DNA of 64,000 bases, from NCBI RefSeq assembly GCF_001439815.1, contig NZ_JYLM01000001.1, forward strand, positions 310,001 through 374,000, written 5' to 3'. This DNA is from Pseudomonas orientalis (GTDB lineage: Bacteria > Pseudomonadota > Gammaproteobacteria > Pseudomonadales > Pseudomonadaceae). The notes below the pieces were generated by a model. The model was given only the letters and a program-made list of their open reading frames with translations, ran no database searches and was not told where the DNA came from. Made by a program: the position numbers and the translations under genes. Of this stretch, positions 46,117-55,752 are shown in pieces. The stretch's first letter is position 1. Every line of letters begins with the position of its first letter.

Positions 46117-46293
46117 TCATTGCGCCAATTTGGCGAGGATCTTGTACACCACGGTGCCCAGAATCAGCAGCATGCCGACCCACATGCCGAACACGCCAAG
46201 GGGTTTGTCACGAAAGTTGAAGCCGACGGCGAGCAGGATCATGCCGATCAGGATGGGGATCAGCAGGGTGTGGAACGAGGACATGGAGATCAT
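46117..46293 (-). CDS. Small two-helix membrane protein
   Basis: 58 codons read cleanly from ATG at 46293 (or from an ATG at 46284) to TGA. The product is MISMSSFHTLLIPILIGMIL followed by AVGFNFRDKPLGVFG and a second hydrophobic stretch MWVGMLLILGTVVYKILAKL. The layout is two membrane helices with a charged turn, probably an inner-membrane protein. It lies between the mscS start and apeB, in the same direction as mscS. Hydrophobic pattern and GC-rich third positions support it as a real gene. The family is unknown, and the ribosome site is weak. Confidence 0.65.
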   Translation of the reverse strand: MISMSSFHTLLIPILIGMILLAVGFNFRDKPLGVFGMWVGMLLILGTVVYKILAKLAQ

Positions 46294-46385
46294 GGGGGTG
46301 ACGGCCTTGTCGAATTGGGAATACTGACAAGTCTAGGCTGGATTGTTAAAAATGCATGTGATGCAAGTCAGGTGTACGCCAAACC

Positions 46386-46419
46386 AAATGTGGGAGGGGG
46401 CAAGCCCCCTCCCACATTT
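46386..46419. repeat. Collapsed family B REP palindrome
   Basis: AAATGTGGGAGGGGGC and its exact complement GCCCCCTCCCACATTT are separated by only AA: a 16-bp perfect hairpin. It looks like a REPIN that lost its loop, and lies 22 bases after apeB, where it may act as the transcript end. Confidence 0.9.
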
Positions 46420-46441
46420 TTGACCGAGTTAGCCCATCGAA

Positions 46442-47731
46442 TCAGGGCAGGTCGCGACTGGCGTAGAACGCCCCGAGCACCTTGACCAGATGCGCCAGGT
46501 CATGGCTGCCGCACAGCTCACGAATGGAGTGCATGGCAAACGTCGGCAGGCCGATGTCCACGGTGCGCACACCCAGGTGGCTGGCGGTGATTGGTCCAAT
46601 GGTCGAGCCGCAGCCCATGTCGCTGCGCACCACGAAGCTCTGCACCGGTACTTCCTGGGCCATGCACAGGTGGCGGAAGAACCCGGCGGTTTCGCTGTTG
46701 GTGGCGTAGCGCTGGTTGCTGTTGACCTTGATCACCGGGCCGGCGTTGAGCTTGGGGCCGTGGTTGGCGTCGTGTTTGTCGGCGTAGTTCGGATGCACGC
46801 CGTGGGCGTTGTCCGCAGACACCAACAGGGATTTCTGAATGGTACGTACGAATTCTTCACCTTCGGGCAGCAGGCGGCGCAAGGTCTGTTCCAGCATCGG
46901 GCCATCGGCGCCGCAGGCCGAACAGGAGCCGACTTCTTCGTGATCGTTGCACACCAGCACGCAGGTTTCTTCGGTGTCGCTGGTGAGCAGGGCCTGCAGC
47001 CCGGCGTAGCACGACAGCAGGTTGTCCAGGCGCGCCCCGGCGATGAAGTCGCCGTTCAAGCCAATCACGGCGGCGCTTTGGGTGTCGTAGAAGCTCAGCT
47101 CGTAGTCGAGCACCACGTCGGCATTGAGCCCATGCTCGCGCGCCAGTTGCTCGGTGAGTACGGCACGAAAGTCCACGCGCTCGTCACCGGCAAATTGCGC
47201 GAGGATCGGCGGCAGTTCGGTCTGGGCGTTGATCGCCCACCCCTGGTTGGCCTCACGGTTCAGGTGAATGGCCAGGTTGGGAATGATCGCGATCGGCAGC
47301 TTGAAGTCGATCAGTTGGCTTTCGACCTTGCCATCGCGACGGAACGTCACGCGGCCGGCCAGGGACAAATCGCGGTCGAACCACGGGGCCAGCAAGGCGC
47401 CGCCGTAGACTTCCACGCCCAACTGCCAAAAGCCCTGGCGTTGCAGCTCGGGCTGCGGCTTGACCCGCAGGCATGGGCTGTCGGTGTGGGCGCCGACCAT
47501 GCGGATACCGTCTTGCAGCGGCGAGTGGCGGCCCAGTTTGAAGGCGATGATCGAGGAGTCGTTACGGGTCACGTAATAACGACCGTTGGACTCGGTGGCC
47601 CAGGTGTCGCGCTCGTCGAGACGCTGGTAGCCGGCCGCTTCCAGGCGCTGGGCGAGGGCGGCAGTGGCATGAAAAGGAGTAGGGGAGGCCTTGAGGAAGT
47701 CGATCAGGCCTTGATTCAACGCTTCGCGCAT
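46442..47731 (-). CDS. apeB: M18-family aminopeptidase ApeB
   Basis: 429 residues of the M18 (aspartyl aminopeptidase) family. Zinc-site motifs: [32 protein letters not shown] (bridging acid and catalytic Glu), [13 protein letters not shown] and the late [11 protein letters not shown]is. The enzyme removes N-terminal acidic residues from peptides as a large cytoplasmic oligomer. Start and length agree with Pseudomonas ApeB. It precedes rluA and the min genes in the order known from P. aeruginosa PA3247-PA3243, although REP elements separate them. Confidence 0.93.
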   Translation of the reverse strand: MREALNQGLIDFLKASPTPFHATAALAQRLEAAGYQRLDERDTWATESNGRYYVTRNDSSIIAFKLGRHSPLQDGIRMVGAHTDSPCLRVKPQPELQRQGFWQLGVEVYGGALLAPWFDRDLSLAGRVTFRRDGKVESQLIDFKLPIAIIPNLAIHLNREANQGWAINAQTELPPILAQFAGDERVDFRAVLTEQLAREHGLNADVVLDYELSFYDTQSAAVIGLNGDFIAGARLDNLLSCYAGLQALLTSDTEETCVLVCNDHEEVGSCSACGADGPMLEQTLRRLLPEGEEFVRTIQKSLLVSADNAHGVHPNYADKHDANHGPKLNAGPVIKVNSNQRYATNSETAGFFRHLCMAQEVPVQSFVVRSDMGCGSTIGPITASHLGVRTVDIGLPTFAMHSIRELCGSHDLAHLVKVLGAFYASRDLP

Positions 47732-47791
47732 AAATAGCTCCAGACAGCAATGCGCGGAGTTTACCGTTCGATGGCCAGTAGTGCACAGAAC

Positions 47792-47884
47792 AAATGTGGG
47801 AGGGGGCTTGCCCCCGATAGCGGAGTGTCAGTCGAATATTTATAACTGATACACCGCCATCGGGGGCAAGCCCCCTCCCACATT
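47792..47884. repeat. REPIN, family B
   Basis: Complete family B doublet with loop AGTCGAATATTTATAACTGA-type sequence, between apeB and rluA. Confidence 0.95.
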
Positions 47885-47900
47885 TGACTGTGTTCACAAC

Positions 47901-48536
47901 TTAAAAGGGGGCTGGGCACTCGAAGCGCAAGCGCTCGCCGCTCTGTGGATGCGTGAAGCTGAGCATGCTCGCATGCAGGCACAGCCGCGGCCAGGCCGCC
48001 AGGGCCTGTTCGTGGGCGTACAGGCCGTCACCCAGCAGCGGGTGGCCGATGGACAGCATGTGCACGCGCAACTGGTGCGAGCGCCCGGTGATCGGCGTCA
48101 GTTCCACGCGGCACCAGTCGCCGCAACGCTCCAGCACTTTCCAGAAGGTCAGCGCGTGCTTGCCGAATTCGTGATCCACCACATGGCGTGGCTTGGTCGG
48201 CGGGTCATAGCGCAAGGGCAAGTCGATGCTGCCGCTGTCCAGTTCCGGCTGGCCCCACGCCAAGGCGGTGTAGGCCTTTTCCGTTTCGCGGTCGTGAAAC
48301 TGGCGGGACAGTTCGCGGTGGCTATCGGCGTCCCGGGCCAGCAGGATAATGCCGGACGTTTCCCAGTCCAGTCGATGGACGATACGGGCTTCGGGGTAGC
48401 CGTTTTCCTGCAGGCGGGTGATCAGGCAGTCCTTGTTGTCATCGGCGCGGCCGGGCACCGAGAGCAGCAGGGTCGGCTTGTTCACCACCAGGACAGCGTC
48501 GTCCTGATGCAGGATATGGATGTTGGACAGCGGCAT
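47901..48536 (-). CDS. rluA: RNA pseudouridine synthase RluA
   Basis: 211 residues, the size of dual-specificity RluA. Catalytic motif ARIVHRLDWETSGIILLARD holds the essential Asp; further family motifs are VELTPITGRSHQLRVHM and GHPLLGDGLY. It would modify 23S rRNA U746 and tRNA position 32. The ATG at 48536 is preceded by GAGG at seven bases; the TTG at 48554 upstream contains that site. It lacks the N-terminal S4 domain of RluC/RluD, supporting RluA. Confidence 0.92.
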   Translation of the reverse strand: MPLSNIHILHQDDAVLVVNKPTLLLSVPGRADDNKDCLITRLQENGYPEARIVHRLDWETSGIILLARDADSHRELSRQFHDRETEKAYTALAWGQPELDSGSIDLPLRYDPPTKPRHVVDHEFGKHALTFWKVLERCGDWCRVELTPITGRSHQLRVHMLSIGHPLLGDGLYAHEQALAAWPRLCLHASMLSFTHPQSGERLRFECPAPF

Positions 48537-48590
48537 TAAACAGCCTCGTAACAAACGCCAACGGCGGCTCCACTGACTGCCCCCTCACCT

Positions 48591-48690
48591 TGCAGGAGCG
48601 AGCTTGCTCGCGAAAAACTCAACAGCACCGCGTTCATTCAGGTGAAACGCGTTGTTCTCAGGTTCTTCGCGAGCAAGCTCGCTCCTACAG
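48591..48690. repeat. REPIN, family A
   Basis: Inverted arms of the GTAGGAGCGAGCTTGCTCGC type; the left arm begins GCAGGAGC, one base changed. It lies between rluA and minE. Confidence 0.94.
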
Positions 48691-48738
48691 CAGTACAGGG
48701 GCCAGGTAGCAGAGCCGCCGTGGCGGCCGCCTGTTCGA

Positions 48739-48993
48739 TCAACGATCAGGCAGGGTGATATTGAGTTCCAGAATCGAGCAGCTGCCGTCATTTTCCAGGG
48801 CGACATGCACGTCATCGTTACCGATATTGACGTACTTGCGGATTACCTCGACCAGTTCCTTCTGCAAGGCCGGCAGGTAGTCCGGGGTACTGCGTTGGCC
48901 GCGTTCGTGCGCCACGATGATCTGTAGACGCTCTTTCGCGACCGATGCGGTACTTGGTTTTTTGTTGGCGCGAAAGAAGTCGAGAAATTTCAT
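48739..48993 (-). CDS. minE: Cell division topological specificity factor MinE
   Basis: 84 residues, typical size. It begins [31 protein letters not shown] (membrane-targeting helix and MinD-binding segment) and ends with the dimerisation domain ([18 protein letters not shown] and [11 protein letters not shown]). MinE stimulates MinD ATPase and drives pole-to-pole oscillation. It starts three bases after the minD stop. Confidence 0.97.
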   Translation of the reverse strand: MKFLDFFRANKKPSTASVAKERLQIIVAHERGQRSTPDYLPALQKELVEVIRKYVNIGNDDVHVALENDGSCSILELNITLPDR

Positions 48994-48996
48994 TGT

Positions 48997-49809
48997 TCAG
49001 TTGCCTCCAAAGATACGCTCGAAGAATCCCTTCTTCTTGACATCGAGGAAGCGGTGTTCCACGGTCTTGCCCAGCAGACGGTCGACGGCATCGCTGTACG
49101 CCTGGCCGGCGTCGCTCTGGTCGTCGAGAATCACGGGTACGCCCTGGTTGGAAGCCTTCAGCACGGCCTGGGATTCCGGAATCACACCCAGCAGGGTCAC
49201 GGCGAGGATGTCCTTGACGTCTTCAACGCCGAGCATTTCGCCATTGCTGACGCGCTCAGGGTTATAGCGGGTGAGCAGCAGGTGTTCCTTGATCGGGTCT
49301 TCGCCTTTCTCGGCGCGCTGGGACTTGCTGGCCAGCAGGCCGAGCATGCGGTCGGAGTCACGTACCGAGGACACTTCCGGGTTGGTCACCACGATGGCTT
49401 CATCGGCAAAGTACATCGCCAGGTGAGCACCGGTCTCAATGCCGGCCGGGGAATCGCACACCACGTATTCGAAGGTTTCTTTCAGCTCGGCGAGGACTTT
49501 GCCTACGCCTTCCTTGGTCAGCGCATCCTTGTCACGGGTCTGGCTGGCGGCCAGCACATACAGGTTCTCAAGGCGCTTGTCCTTGATCAGGGCCTGTTGC
49601 AGGTTGGCTTCGCCGTTCACCACGTTGACGAAGTCGTACACCACGCGGCGTTCGCAGCCCATGATCAGGTCGAGGTTACGCAAACCGACGTCGAAGTCGA
49701 CGATGACTGTCTTGTGGCCGCGCAGAGCGAGGCCGGTACCGATAGCGGCGCTGGTGGTGGTCTTACCCACACCACCCTTGCCGGATGTAACCACGAGAAT
49801 CTTGGCCAA
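48997..49809 (-). CDS. minD: Septum site-determining ATPase MinD
   Basis: 270 residues. Deviant Walker A TSGKGGVGKTTTSAAIG at residues 8-24, switch DFDVGLRNLDLIMGCE, and the C-terminal amphipathic membrane-targeting sequence DVKKKGFFERIFGGN. Membrane-bound MinD recruits MinC to block FtsZ rings away from midcell. MinC is encoded 200 bases upstream, the usual Pseudomonas order minC-minD-minE. Confidence 0.98.
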   Translation of the reverse strand: MAKILVVTSGKGGVGKTTTSAAIGTGLALRGHKTVIVDFDVGLRNLDLIMGCERRVVYDFVNVVNGEANLQQALIKDKRLENLYVLAASQTRDKDALTKEGVGKVLAELKETFEYVVCDSPAGIETGAHLAMYFADEAIVVTNPEVSSVRDSDRMLGLLASKSQRAEKGEDPIKEHLLLTRYNPERVSNGEMLGVEDVKDILAVTLLGVIPESQAVLKASNQGVPVILDDQSDAGQAYSDAVDRLLGKTVEHRFLDVKKKGFFERIFGGN

Positions 49810-50009
49810 GGTGTTTCACCCCTAAGGAAAAAGGACGTTCAGTCCCTGAAAAACATCTCTTGAAACTCGCTGCAGGCGGACAGCCTTTGTAGGGAAAAGC
49901 CAGGGTTTGCCCAAGGGAAACGCCAGCTTCCAAATAGTCCTACGCAAGTATTGCCAGTTTCGCTTTGCTATCAGAGTCTAGAGATGCTTGGAAAATGCGG
50001 CAGTATCCG

Positions 50010-50747
50010 TTAAAGACGAATGATGTTCAACACATCGCCCGACAGGTTGACCTGTACCGAAGCGCCCCATAGCGGATCACGGCGCAGATCTTCGGAAACC
50101 TTGTACTGACCCGCGATGGAAACCAGCTCAGCGGTCAACTGCTGGCAGAAAATACGCGCTTTGGTATCACCCTTGATGCCGGCCAGGGCGCGGCCGCGCA
50201 TCGGGCCGTATACATGGATGTTACCGTCGGCAAGAAGTTCCGCGCCGGGGCTGACCGAGGAGACCACCACAAGGTCGCCGCCCTGGGCGTAAATCTGCTG
50301 CCCGCCGCGTACGGGCGAGGTGATGATCTTTGTAGGCCTGATCACCGGTTCAGGTGGTTTTTCCGGTTTTTTCTTCTCTTCACCGACCAATGGTTCGAGC
50401 GGACGCTCGCGTGCACCGGATGGCGGCAATACTGGCAGTTCAATAGCGATGGCCGCGGCAATGTCTTCGATACGGCTGGCGCGAATCGCCAGGGTACGCA
50501 GGCCGTGGGAGCGGCACACGCGCATCAGCCCGGGCAGGTCGATGACGCCCTGGCCGGCTGGCAGTTTGTCCAGGGCCAGCACCAGCGGGGCATTGTTGAA
50601 GAAATTCGGCGCCAGGGCGACCTTGGCGGCCAGTTGGCGGTCGAGGGCATCAAGGTCATTGCGGGCCAGTTCCAGCACGGTAATGGCGAGCATGCTGCCT
50701 TTCAGCTGGAACACGGGATCTTGGTCTAGCGGTTCGGTTTGGCTCAT
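50010..50747 (-). CDS. minC: Septum inhibitor MinC
   Basis: 245 residues from ATG 50747. The N-terminal MinC_N domain ([27 protein letters not shown]) inhibits FtsZ polymers. After a charged Pro/Lys linker (about residues 115-140) the C-terminal beta-helix ([27 protein letters not shown], then [13 protein letters not shown]) binds MinD and carries the RGGQ-type interface. An in-frame start at 50813 would add 22 residues not seen in MinC. It is divergent from htrB. Confidence 0.96.
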   Translation of the reverse strand: MSQTEPLDQDPVFQLKGSMLAITVLELARNDLDALDRQLAAKVALAPNFFNNAPLVLALDKLPAGQGVIDLPGLMRVCRSHGLRTLAIRASRIEDIAAAIAIELPVLPPSGARERPLEPLVGEEKKKPEKPPEPVIRPTKIITSPVRGGQQIYAQGGDLVVVSSVSPGAELLADGNIHVYGPMRGRALAGIKGDTKARIFCQQLTAELVSIAGQYKVSEDLRRDPLWGASVQVNLSGDVLNIIRL

Positions 50748-50866
50748 GGTCGGCGAAAGCGGCTTGTCACGAAAAGTGTCGAGACTTATAACGAGAACAC
50801 TCACCCGCCGCAAGCCGAGTCGAACCGTTGTAGAATGCGCGGCCCTTGTCTTTACCGGAATCTGTA

Positions 50867-51802
50867 ATGGATCGCCCGCGTTTTCGAGCTGTATTTCTTC
50901 ACCCGCGTTTTTGGCCGTTATGGCTGGGGCTGGGCCTGTTGTGGCTGGTCACCCAACTGCCGTACCGCGTGCTGCTGACCATTGGTCGCCTGCTGGGCGC
51001 GGGCATGTATCGGGTGGCGGGCGATCGCCGCCGTATCGCGGCGCGTAACCTGGAACTGTGCTTCCCGGAAAAATCCGCGCAAGAGCGTAAACGCCTGCTC
51101 AAGGAAAATTTTGCCTCCACCGGGATCGCCTTTTTCGAGATGGCGATGAGCTGGTGGTGGCCCAAACCGCGTCTGGCGCGGCTGGCCCATGTCGAGGGCC
51201 TGGAGCATCTGAAGCAAGCGCATCTGGAAGGCAAGGGCGTGATTCTGATGGCCCTGCATTTCACCACGCTGGAAATCGGCGCCGCCCTGCTCGGGCAGAA
51301 GCACACCATCGATGGCATGTACCGCGAGCACGGCAACCCGTTGTTCGACTTTATCCAGCGCCGTGGCCGCGAACGCCATAACCTCGATTCCCTGGCGGTG
51401 GAGCGCGACGACGTGCGCGGCATGCTCAAGCTGCTGCGCGCCGGCCGTGCGATCTGGTATGCACCGGACCAGGACTACGGCGCCAAGCAAAGTATCTTCG
51501 TGCCGCTGTTCGGCATCCAGGCCGCTACCGTCACCGCCACCAGCAAGTTCGCGCGCCTGGGCAAGGCCCTGGTGGTGCCGTTCACCCAGGAGCGCCTGGC
51601 CGATGGCAGTGGTTACCGTCTGGTGATTCATGCGCCGTTGAGCGATTTTCCCGGCGAGACGGACGAGATCGACTGCCTGCGCATCAACCAGTGGGTCGAA
51701 GCCTCGGTCCGCGCATGCCCCGAGCAATACCTGTGGACCCACCGCCGCTTCAAAAGCCGGCCACCGGGCGAACCCAAGCTGTACGAAAAACGCCGTCGAT
51801 AA
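50867..51802 (+). CDS. htrB: Lipid A late acyltransferase (HtrB/LpxL type)
   Basis: 311 residues with one N-terminal membrane helix ([21 protein letters not shown]). The lysophospholipid acyltransferase-like domain has the catalytic H-x4-E/D motif [13 protein letters not shown], then [12 protein letters not shown], and the [16 protein letters not shown] box typical of HtrB/LpxL/MsbB. It adds a secondary acyl chain to lipid A on the inner membrane. The ATG at 50867 begins MDRPRFR; an in-frame start at 50846 is less likely. Which acyl chain it transfers cannot be told. Confidence 0.92.
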   Translation: MDRPRFRAVFLHPRFWPLWLGLGLLWLVTQLPYRVLLTIGRLLGAGMYRVAGDRRRIAARNLELCFPEKSAQERKRLLKENFASTGIAFFEMAMSWWWPKPRLARLAHVEGLEHLKQAHLEGKGVILMALHFTTLEIGAALLGQKHTIDGMYREHGNPLFDFIQRRGRERHNLDSLAVERDDVRGMLKLLRAGRAIWYAPDQDYGAKQSIFVPLFGIQAATVTATSKFARLGKALVVPFTQERLADGSGYRLVIHAPLSDFPGETDEIDCLRINQWVEASVRACPEQYLWTHRRFKSRPPGEPKLYEKRRR

Positions 51803-51813
51803 CCCTGCTGTCA

Positions 51814-51914
51814 CTGTAGGAGCGAGCTTGCTCGCGAAAAAACCAATAGCACAGCGTTCACCTAGGATGTACGCGTAATCATTGGCGATCTTCGCGAGCA
51901 AGCTCGCTCCTACA
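51814..51914. repeat. REPIN, family A
   Basis: Complete family A doublet between htrB and the patatin gene; the loop includes CGTAATCATTGGCGATC, a variant of the usual core. Confidence 0.95.
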
Positions 51915-51962
51915 ATGATGTGACGTTGTTAAGCCCAATTTTTCGCCACATGGAGTGACGCA

Positions 51963-53093
51963 ATGCGCCCAGCTGAACCGGTCACAGGCTTGATTCTTTC
52001 CGGCGGCGGGGCGCGAGCGGCGTATCAGGTGGGGGTGTTGGCGGCGATTGCCGAGTTGCTGCCGCCCGGGGCGCCCAATCCCTTTCCGGTGATCGTCGGC
52101 ACGTCGGCCGGGGCGATCAATGCGGTCACCCTGGCCAGTGGCGCGACTGATTTTACCGCCGCTATCGAACGCCTCACCGCTTTCTGGCAGGGCTTTCGCA
52201 GCCATCTGGTGCTGCGCAGCGATTGGCCGGGCGTGATCCGCCAGGCCAGTCGCTTCCTCTTTCATAGCCTGTTGGGCTTGGGCAGGCAGTTCCCGGTGGC
52301 GTTGCTCGACAGTTCACCGCTGCGCGATTTGCTGCAGGACAAACTGCATCTGGCGGGTATCGACGAAGCCATCCAGCGCAAACAACTGCACGCCGTGGCG
52401 GTCACCGCGTTCGGCTATGAATCCGGGCAAGCGGTGACCTTCTATCAGGGCGGCGGCACCATTGACCCCTGGCTGCGGCATCGGCGGATTGGCGTGCCGA
52501 CCCCAATCACGGTGGAACACCTGCTGGCCAGCTCGGCGATTCCCCTGCTGTTCGCCCCGGTGAAACTCGACCAGGAATACTTCGGTGACGGTGCCGTGCG
52601 TCAGTCGGCCCCGATCAGCCCGGCCCTGCACCTGGGCGCGAATCGCGTGCTGGTGGTGGGCGTCAGCGGTAACCCGCGCGGCAACGAACCGTCGATGCCG
52701 CGCACCTGCACCGGCCAGGAGCCAACCTTGGCGCAGATTGGCGGGCACATGCTCAACAGCACGTTCATTGACAGCCTGGAAAGCGATATCGAATTGCTGG
52801 AACGCTTGAATCAATTCAGCGATGTCTCGCCCGGGTTGGCGGCCGTGGAAGTGCTGGTGATTGCGCCCAGCCAGCCGATCGATGAAATTGCGGCACGCCA
52901 TCGCCAGGAACTCCCGGCGGCGTTGCGCATGTTCCTGCGTGGGCCTGGGGCGACCAAAACCAGCGGGGCGGGGGTGTTGAGTTACTTGCTGTTCGAGGCG
53001 GGATATTGCAGCGAACTGATCGAATTGGGGCGCAAGGATGCGTTGGCCAAGCGTGAGGAAATCACCCGATTCCTCGGCCTGATGCAGAACTGA
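51963..53093 (+). CDS. Patatin-like phospholipase
   Basis: 376 residues. Patatin core: oxyanion loop SGGGARAAYQVGVLAAI, nucleophile elbow GTSAGAINA (Ser near residue 47) and the Asp of the catalytic dyad in FGDGAVRQSAPIS. The C-terminal 110 residues are helical and not part of the core. No signal peptide, so it is probably cytoplasmic or membrane-associated. The family hydrolyses phospholipid acyl esters. It follows htrB, as in P. aeruginosa PA3242-PA3241, consistent with a role in envelope lipids, though that is inference. Confidence 0.9.
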   Translation: MRPAEPVTGLILSGGGARAAYQVGVLAAIAELLPPGAPNPFPVIVGTSAGAINAVTLASGATDFTAAIERLTAFWQGFRSHLVLRSDWPGVIRQASRFLFHSLLGLGRQFPVALLDSSPLRDLLQDKLHLAGIDEAIQRKQLHAVAVTAFGYESGQAVTFYQGGGTIDPWLRHRRIGVPTPITVEHLLASSAIPLLFAPVKLDQEYFGDGAVRQSAPISPALHLGANRVLVVGVSGNPRGNEPSMPRTCTGQEPTLAQIGGHMLNSTFIDSLESDIELLERLNQFSDVSPGLAAVEVLVIAPSQPIDEIAARHRQELPAALRMFLRGPGATKTSGAGVLSYLLFEAGYCSELIELGRKDALAKREEITRFLGLMQN

Positions 53094-53107
53094 ATGTGGA
53101 GAGCTGA

Positions 53108-53202
53108 GTGTGGGAGGGGGCTTGCCCCCGATAGCGGTGTGTCAGTCACTGGATTTGTTGACTGGCACACTGCCATCGGGGGCAAGCCCCCTCCCACATT
53201 TG
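53108..53202. repeat. REPIN, family B
   Basis: Complete family B doublet between the convergent ends of the patatin and Tsx-like genes. Confidence 0.95.
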
Positions 53203-53217
53203 AACTGCGGTGTTTGA

Positions 53218-54003
53218 TCAGAAGTGGTATTTCACCAGGAAGCTTGCGGTGTCCTGGGTCGTCTTGAATGCGCCCGAGTCCTCGATCCCGTACTTGTTCT
53301 TCCAATAGTCGTATTCAAAACCTACATACAACTGCTTGTCACCCCAATGCAGCGCTTTACCGAGGTCGTATTTGACCTGCGGGTTGAAGTGCAGGTTGGC
53401 GTGGTAGGTGCCACGGGCGTTCTTGTCGTTGTCCACCACCCAGTCCATGAAGCCGTCGATCAATACATCGGAGCTGCCCACGGGAATTGTGTACGACCAC
53501 ACCGGGGTGATCTGCCACACGCCGTCACCCGGGCGGTTGCCTTCGGTCTGGCGCTGGTAGAAGTTCAGCTGGAAGTAGTCGAAACCCGGAATATTCAAGT
53601 CAAACGCCGGGCCCAGCAGGTACGACTCGTTGTCGCCTTCGCCGAACTCGTAAGTGAAGGCCAGCAACACGTCCTTGATCGGGCCGAATGACAGGTCCTT
53701 GTCCAGAATCTTGCCGAACGACAAGCGCGGGCTGAACTCGCCGTAGTAGGTATTCGGACCGACGTTGCCGTCTTCCTTGCCGTTGTAGAAGATACGGTCG
53801 AGAAAGAAGAAGTTGTCGCCGTACTTCCACGCGTCGGCATGTTCGAAGGTGACGGTTTGCTGGATCTGCGGGTTGACGGTAAAGCTCTTGCCCCACAGAT
53901 AGGTCAGGCTGTTGTTCTGCCACTGCAACAAGTCACCGGCCACGGCTTGGCCACCGCCCAGCAGGGATCCCGCCAGCATCAGGCCTTTGAACATAGGTTT
54001 CAT
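53218..54003 (-). CDS. Tsx-like outer-membrane channel
   Basis: 261 residues with a signal peptide (KPMFKGLMLAGSLLGGGQAVA, cleavage before GDLLQW). The mature chain alternates polar and hydrophobic residues with many aromatic girdle positions, and ends in the C-terminal Phe (LVKYHF) used for outer-membrane insertion. NNSLTYLWGKSFTVNP and the 12-strand size match the nucleoside-specific Tsx family. It lies directly after a nucleobase permease and the urate pathway on the same strand, so purine-related compounds are likely substrates. A CTGATTGGTCAG site upstream also occurs before puuE. Confidence 0.88.
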   Translation of the reverse strand: MKPMFKGLMLAGSLLGGGQAVAGDLLQWQNNSLTYLWGKSFTVNPQIQQTVTFEHADAWKYGDNFFFLDRIFYNGKEDGNVGPNTYYGEFSPRLSFGKILDKDLSFGPIKDVLLAFTYEFGEGDNESYLLGPAFDLNIPGFDYFQLNFYQRQTEGNRPGDGVWQITPVWSYTIPVGSSDVLIDGFMDWVVDNDKNARGTYHANLHFNPQVKYDLGKALHWGDKQLYVGFEYDYWKNKYGIEDSGAFKTTQDTASFLVKYHF

Positions 54004-54084
54004 TCGGTGCTCCCGAGTTAAAGTTTTATGTTTTTTCTAATCTGGCGCTCTGATACGGCGCCTTGGGTGTTGCTGAAAACTCGT

Positions 54085-54096
54085 CTGATTGGTCAG
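54085..54096. promoter_or_regulatory. CTGATTGGTCAG dyad upstream of the Tsx-like gene
   Basis: It lies 82 bases before the tsx start. The 12-mer plus the following CT(T/A) matches CTGACTGGTCAG at 60384-60395 upstream of puuE, with one base difference, suggesting one regulator for both. Confidence 0.5.
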
Positions 54097-54229
54097 CTTT
54101 ATGGCTACAGCAAAAGCCGCGCCAAGGCGGTAAAAAACCGTCGATTCAAGCGGGCGCGGAGAATACTGGCTCCCACGTCGGGGCTCAAGTGCGCCGTTAC
54201 AGCGCGCACAGGGCGACAATGGGGCAGGG

Positions 54230-55576
54230 TCAGGTGTGGGCGTGCTCAACGGCAGGACGCTCGGCACCGCCGAGAATGTTGAACAGGATATTCAGCGACA
54301 GCGCGCTGAGGGTGGCCATGGCGATGCCACTGTGGGTGATCGGGCTCATCCACAACGGCAACTGCGCGAAGAACTCCGGGCGCACCACCGGGATCAGGCC
54401 CATGCCGATGCTCACCGCCACCAGCAACTGGTTGCGCCGGTCGGCGATGTCGGCTTCCTGGAGGATCTTGATACCGGTCGCCGCCACCATGCCGAACATG
54501 GCAATTGCTGCGCCGCCCAGTACCGCCGGCGGAATCGAGGCCACCAGGTAGGCAGCCTTGGGCAGCAGGCTCAGTACGATCAGAAAGCCCCCGGCCATGA
54601 TCGTCACCGAACGGCAGCGCACGCCGGTCATCTGCACCAGGCCGATATTCTGCGCGAACGAAGAGTGGGTGAAGGTGTTGAAGAACCCGGCGAAAAATGA
54701 CGCCCCGGCATCACACAGCAGGCCACGACGCAGCATCCTTGGTGTGACCTCCTGGCCGGTGATCTTGCCCAGGGCGAGAAACATGCCGGTGGACTCGACA
54801 AAGATGATCACCACCACCAGGCACATCGACAGGATCGGCGCCAGCTCGAACTTCGGCATGCCAAAGTGCAACGGCGTTACCACCTGCACCCACGGCGCCT
54901 GGGCCAGGCCGCTGAGGTCGACCATGCCGATAACGCCGCACAACGCATAACCCAGGCCCATGCCGATCAGTACCGAGATGTTCACCCAGAAACCGCGCAT
55001 GAAACGGTTGATCAGCAGGATGGTGGCCAGCACCAGCGCGGCGACCGCCAGGTACACCGGCGAGCCGAACGTAGCGGCCGCGCTGCCGCCACCGGCCCAG
55101 TTCACGGCCACCGGAAACAGCGACAGACCGATGGCGGTAATCACCGTGCCGGTCACCAGCGGCGGGAAAAAGCGCACCACCTTGGACATGAATGGCGCAA
55201 TCAGCATGCCGAAGAACCCGGCGGCGATGGTCGCGCCGAAGATGCCCTGCAAGCCGATACCGGGCATGCCGGCCATGGCGACCATGCTGCCGACGGCGGC
55301 GAAACTGGCACCCATCATCACCGGCATGCGAATGCCCAGCGGGCCGATGCCGAACGACTGCACGAGGGTGGCGATGCCGGCGACCAACAGGTCGGCGTTG
55401 ATCAGGAAGGCGATTTCTTCACGGCTCAAACCTGCGGCCTGGCCAATGATCAGGGGTACGGCGACGGCGCCGCCGTACATCAGCAAGACGTGTTGCAAGC
55501 CAACCAGAATCAGTTGCAGGAGGGGCAGCCGCACCATGGCGGGCGCGGCAGGAGTCTGGGTTTCTAACTGGGACAT
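54230..55576 (-). CDS. Nucleobase:cation symporter-2 permease, probably for urate or xanthine
   Basis: 448 residues with about 14 hydrophobic segments, NAT/NCS2 family. Landmarks: LQHVLLMYGGAVAVPLIIG at the start, the substrate-binding Glu in VIIFVESTGMFLALGKITG, and the signature region NTFTHSSFAQNIGLVQMTGVRCR. This QNxGxxxxT motif class belongs to the xanthine/urate branch rather than uracil. It is followed by tsx and preceded by puuD in a urate-degradation series, so urate uptake is the best guess. Confidence 0.9.
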   Translation of the reverse strand: MSQLETQTPAAPAMVRLPLLQLILVGLQHVLLMYGGAVAVPLIIGQAAGLSREEIAFLINADLLVAGIATLVQSFGIGPLGIRMPVMMGASFAAVGSMVAMAGMPGIGLQGIFGATIAAGFFGMLIAPFMSKVVRFFPPLVTGTVITAIGLSLFPVAVNWAGGGSAAATFGSPVYLAVAALVLATILLINRFMRGFWVNISVLIGMGLGYALCGVIGMVDLSGLAQAPWVQVVTPLHFGMPKFELAPILSMCLVVVIIFVESTGMFLALGKITGQEVTPRMLRRGLLCDAGASFFAGFFNTFTHSSFAQNIGLVQMTGVRCRSVTIMAGGFLIVLSLLPKAAYLVASIPPAVLGGAAIAMFGMVAATGIKILQEADIADRRNQLLVAVSIGMGLIPVVRPEFFAQLPLWMSPITHSGIAMATLSALSLNILFNILGGAERPAVEHAHT

Positions 55577-55641
55577 GCAACACCTCGGATCTTTTTATTG
55601 TTGTGTCGTTTGGAACGCAATCGTCAACACACAGCCTGTCC

Positions 55642-55735
55642 AAATGTGGGAGGGGGCTTGCCCCCGATGGCGGCGGTCCAGTCATAGATGCTGTGAATGA
55701 CACACCGCTATCGGGGGCAAGCCCCCTCCCACATT
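55642..55735. repeat. REPIN, family B
   Basis: Complete family B doublet between the permease start and the end of puuD. Confidence 0.95.
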
Positions 55736-55752
55736 GGATCTCTGTGAATCAG

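Noticed and set aside
41851..55735. Recurring GTGGGAGGGGGC palindromes as a possible CRISPR or terminator series
   Set aside because: Copies are dispersed between genes, occur as inverted pairs and have no unique spacers at regular spacing; they are REPINs.
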